Shown here: positions 4,954 to 5,764 of the stretch, one piece after another | Position numbering within the stretch: the first letter of the stretch is position 1 | Layout: each line of letters opens with the position of its first letter | Assembly: GCA_017615135.1 (NCBI GenBank) | Contig: JAGAAU010000104.1 | Coordinates: 1-5,764 of the forward strand | Source: Bacteroidales bacterium | Lineage (GTDB): Bacteria > Bacteroidota > Bacteroidia > Bacteroidales > UBA932 | DNA length: 5,764 nt | Direction of reading: 5' to 3' | Notes under the pieces: generated by a model | Told to the model about the DNA's origin: nothing | The model's input: only the letters and a program-made list of their open reading frames with translations | Databases searched by the model: none | Position numbers and translations under genes: made by a program

Positions 4954-5764
4954 ATGTTCGAAATTATTAAAAAAGAAATGCTGACTCCGACAATCTGTCG
5001 GATGAAGGTTTCGGCGCCGAGGCTGGCTGCTGCGGCTCGTCCCGGCCAGTTTCTAATCGTCCGTGCAGACGAGAAAGGGGAGCGTATCCCTTTGACTATC
5101 AGTGATTATGATGTGGAAGCTGGGACGGTGACCATAGTTACTCAGCAGATTGGAGCTTCATCTGCAGACATCATCGCCTTTGAGGAGGGTGAGTGCTTCG
5201 CGGATGTGGTGGGGCCTCTCGGTCTTCCTTCCGAGTTCGTGGAATTCTCGCCGGAAAAGCTCGCTTCCATGCACTATATTTTCATTGCCGGCGGCGTGGG
5301 TACCGCTCCGGTTTATCCTCAGGCCAAGTGGCTGCATGCGCACGGAGCTAAGGTAGATGTGATTATCGGTGCAAAGACCAAGGACCTGCTTATATATAAG
5401 ACAGAAATGGAGGCGGTGAGCGACAATGTGTTCATCTGCACAGACGACGGCAGCGAGGGCTTCCACGGCATGGTTACCGCGCTGCTTGAGAAACTGGTTG
5501 CCGACGGCCATGAATACAATCAGGCGGTTGCAATCGGTCCCATGATAATGATGAAATTCACCACCCTGACCTGCAAGAAACTCGGTCTGCCCGTTGTTGT
5601 GAGCCTGAATACCCTGATGGTGGACGGGACCGGAATGTGCGGAGCCTGCCGCGTGAGCGTGGGCGGAAAAACCCGTTTCGCGTGTGTGGAAGGCCCTGAA
5701 TTCGACGGCTATGAGGTAGACTTCGACGAGGCTATGCGCCGTCAGGGCCAGTACAGGGCTGAAG
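4954..5764 (+). CDS. nfnA: NfnA/SudB-like FAD/NAD(P)-binding [2Fe-2S] subunit (PyrK-family), truncated by window end
   Basis: The frame opens at ATG 4954 and has no stop through base 5764 (270 codons seen, 3' end missing). It begins MFEIIKKEML and has a ferredoxin-reductase-type FAD domain with PGQF (30-33) and the FAD-binding stretch RIPLTISD (44-51). The nucleotide-binding domain follows with AGGVGTAP (112-119). The C-terminal [2Fe-2S] region has D224, C229, C232 and C244 (VDGTGMCGACRV, FACVEGP). PyrK of dihydroorotate dehydrogenase B has Cys where this protein has D224; an Asp plus three Cys ligand set is characteristic of NfnA. NfnA with NfnB links NADH, NADPH and ferredoxin by flavin-based electron bifurcation in the cytoplasm. 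A GltD-like nfnB is therefore expected immediately downstream, outside the window. Databases often label such proteins sulfide/dihydroorotate dehydrogenase-like. No second start fits better, as upstream codons run into the AT-rich promoter. Confidence 0.9.
   Translation, partial: MFEIIKKEMLTPTICRMKVSAPRLAAAARPGQFLIVRADEKGERIPLTISDYDVEAGTVTIVTQQIGASSADIIAFEEGECFADVVGPLGLPSEFVEFSPEKLASMHYIFIAGGVGTAPVYPQAKWLHAHGAKVDVIIGAKTKDLLIYKTEMEAVSDNVFICTDDGSEGFHGMVTALLEKLVADGHEYNQAVAIGPMIMMKFTTLTCKKLGLPVVVSLNTLMVDGTGMCGACRVSVGGKTRFACVEGPEFDGYEVDFDEAMRRQGQYRAE

Noticed and set aside
5150..5511. Short frames on both strands inside the NfnA-like gene
   Set aside because: The continuous 270-codon frame from 4954 contains FAD, NAD and [2Fe-2S] motifs; the short frames are out of phase with it and have none.
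4954..5764. Dihydroorotate dehydrogenase electron-transfer subunit (PyrK)
   Set aside because: The overall fold is shared, but the first cluster ligand is Asp224 rather than Cys, which fits NfnA/SudB better.

Overview
The window is most likely from a member of the Bacteroidota, probably an uncultured or gut-type Bacteroidales. The evidence is Bacteroidota-style promoter boxes (TAnnTTTG) in the one clear intergenic promoter region, start codons preceded by A/T-rich stretches rather than strong Shine-Dalgarno sites, a secreted DUF4886/CE15 plant cell-wall esterase, and an NfnA/SudB-type flavoprotein. The genus cannot be fixed from this sequence. The region is densely coded; no gap exceeds about 165 bases.

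Left part (1-1027, + strand): the last codons of an unidentified upstream gene run almost directly into a glutathione-peroxidase-family peroxidase (Cys type, probably thioredoxin-dependent). Its stop codon overlaps the start of an OhrR-type MarR regulator that carries the full organic-peroxide-sensing Cys/Tyr set. Together they look like a self-contained peroxide sensing and detoxification operon.

Middle (1044-2641, - strand): converging on that operon is a 505-residue extended SDR (NAD-dependent epimerase/dehydratase-like) with a C-terminal CxxxH...CxxC zinc-finger-like domain, an unusual fusion of unknown function. Its start codon lies only 6 nt after the 3' end of a tRNA-Arg(UCU) on the same strand, so the two are probably co-transcribed.

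Right part (2642-5764, + strand): a 69-bp divergent promoter region separates the tRNA from a 692-residue secreted two-domain esterase (SGNH-like DUF4886 plus CE15 glucuronoyl esterase), expected to work outside the cytoplasm on decorated xylan or lignin-carbohydrate esters. Three bases after its stop lies a 114-bp element with perfect 19-bp inverted ends and several internal short palindromes, which looks like a MITE-like or structured interspersed repeat. The window ends inside an NfnA/SudB-like FAD/NAD/[2Fe-2S] subunit that normally partners a GltD-like NfnB subunit encoded next door.

The most notable points are the dual-esterase fusion with a relocated catalytic acid, the SDR-zinc finger fusion abutting a tRNA, and the palindrome-rich repeat element.
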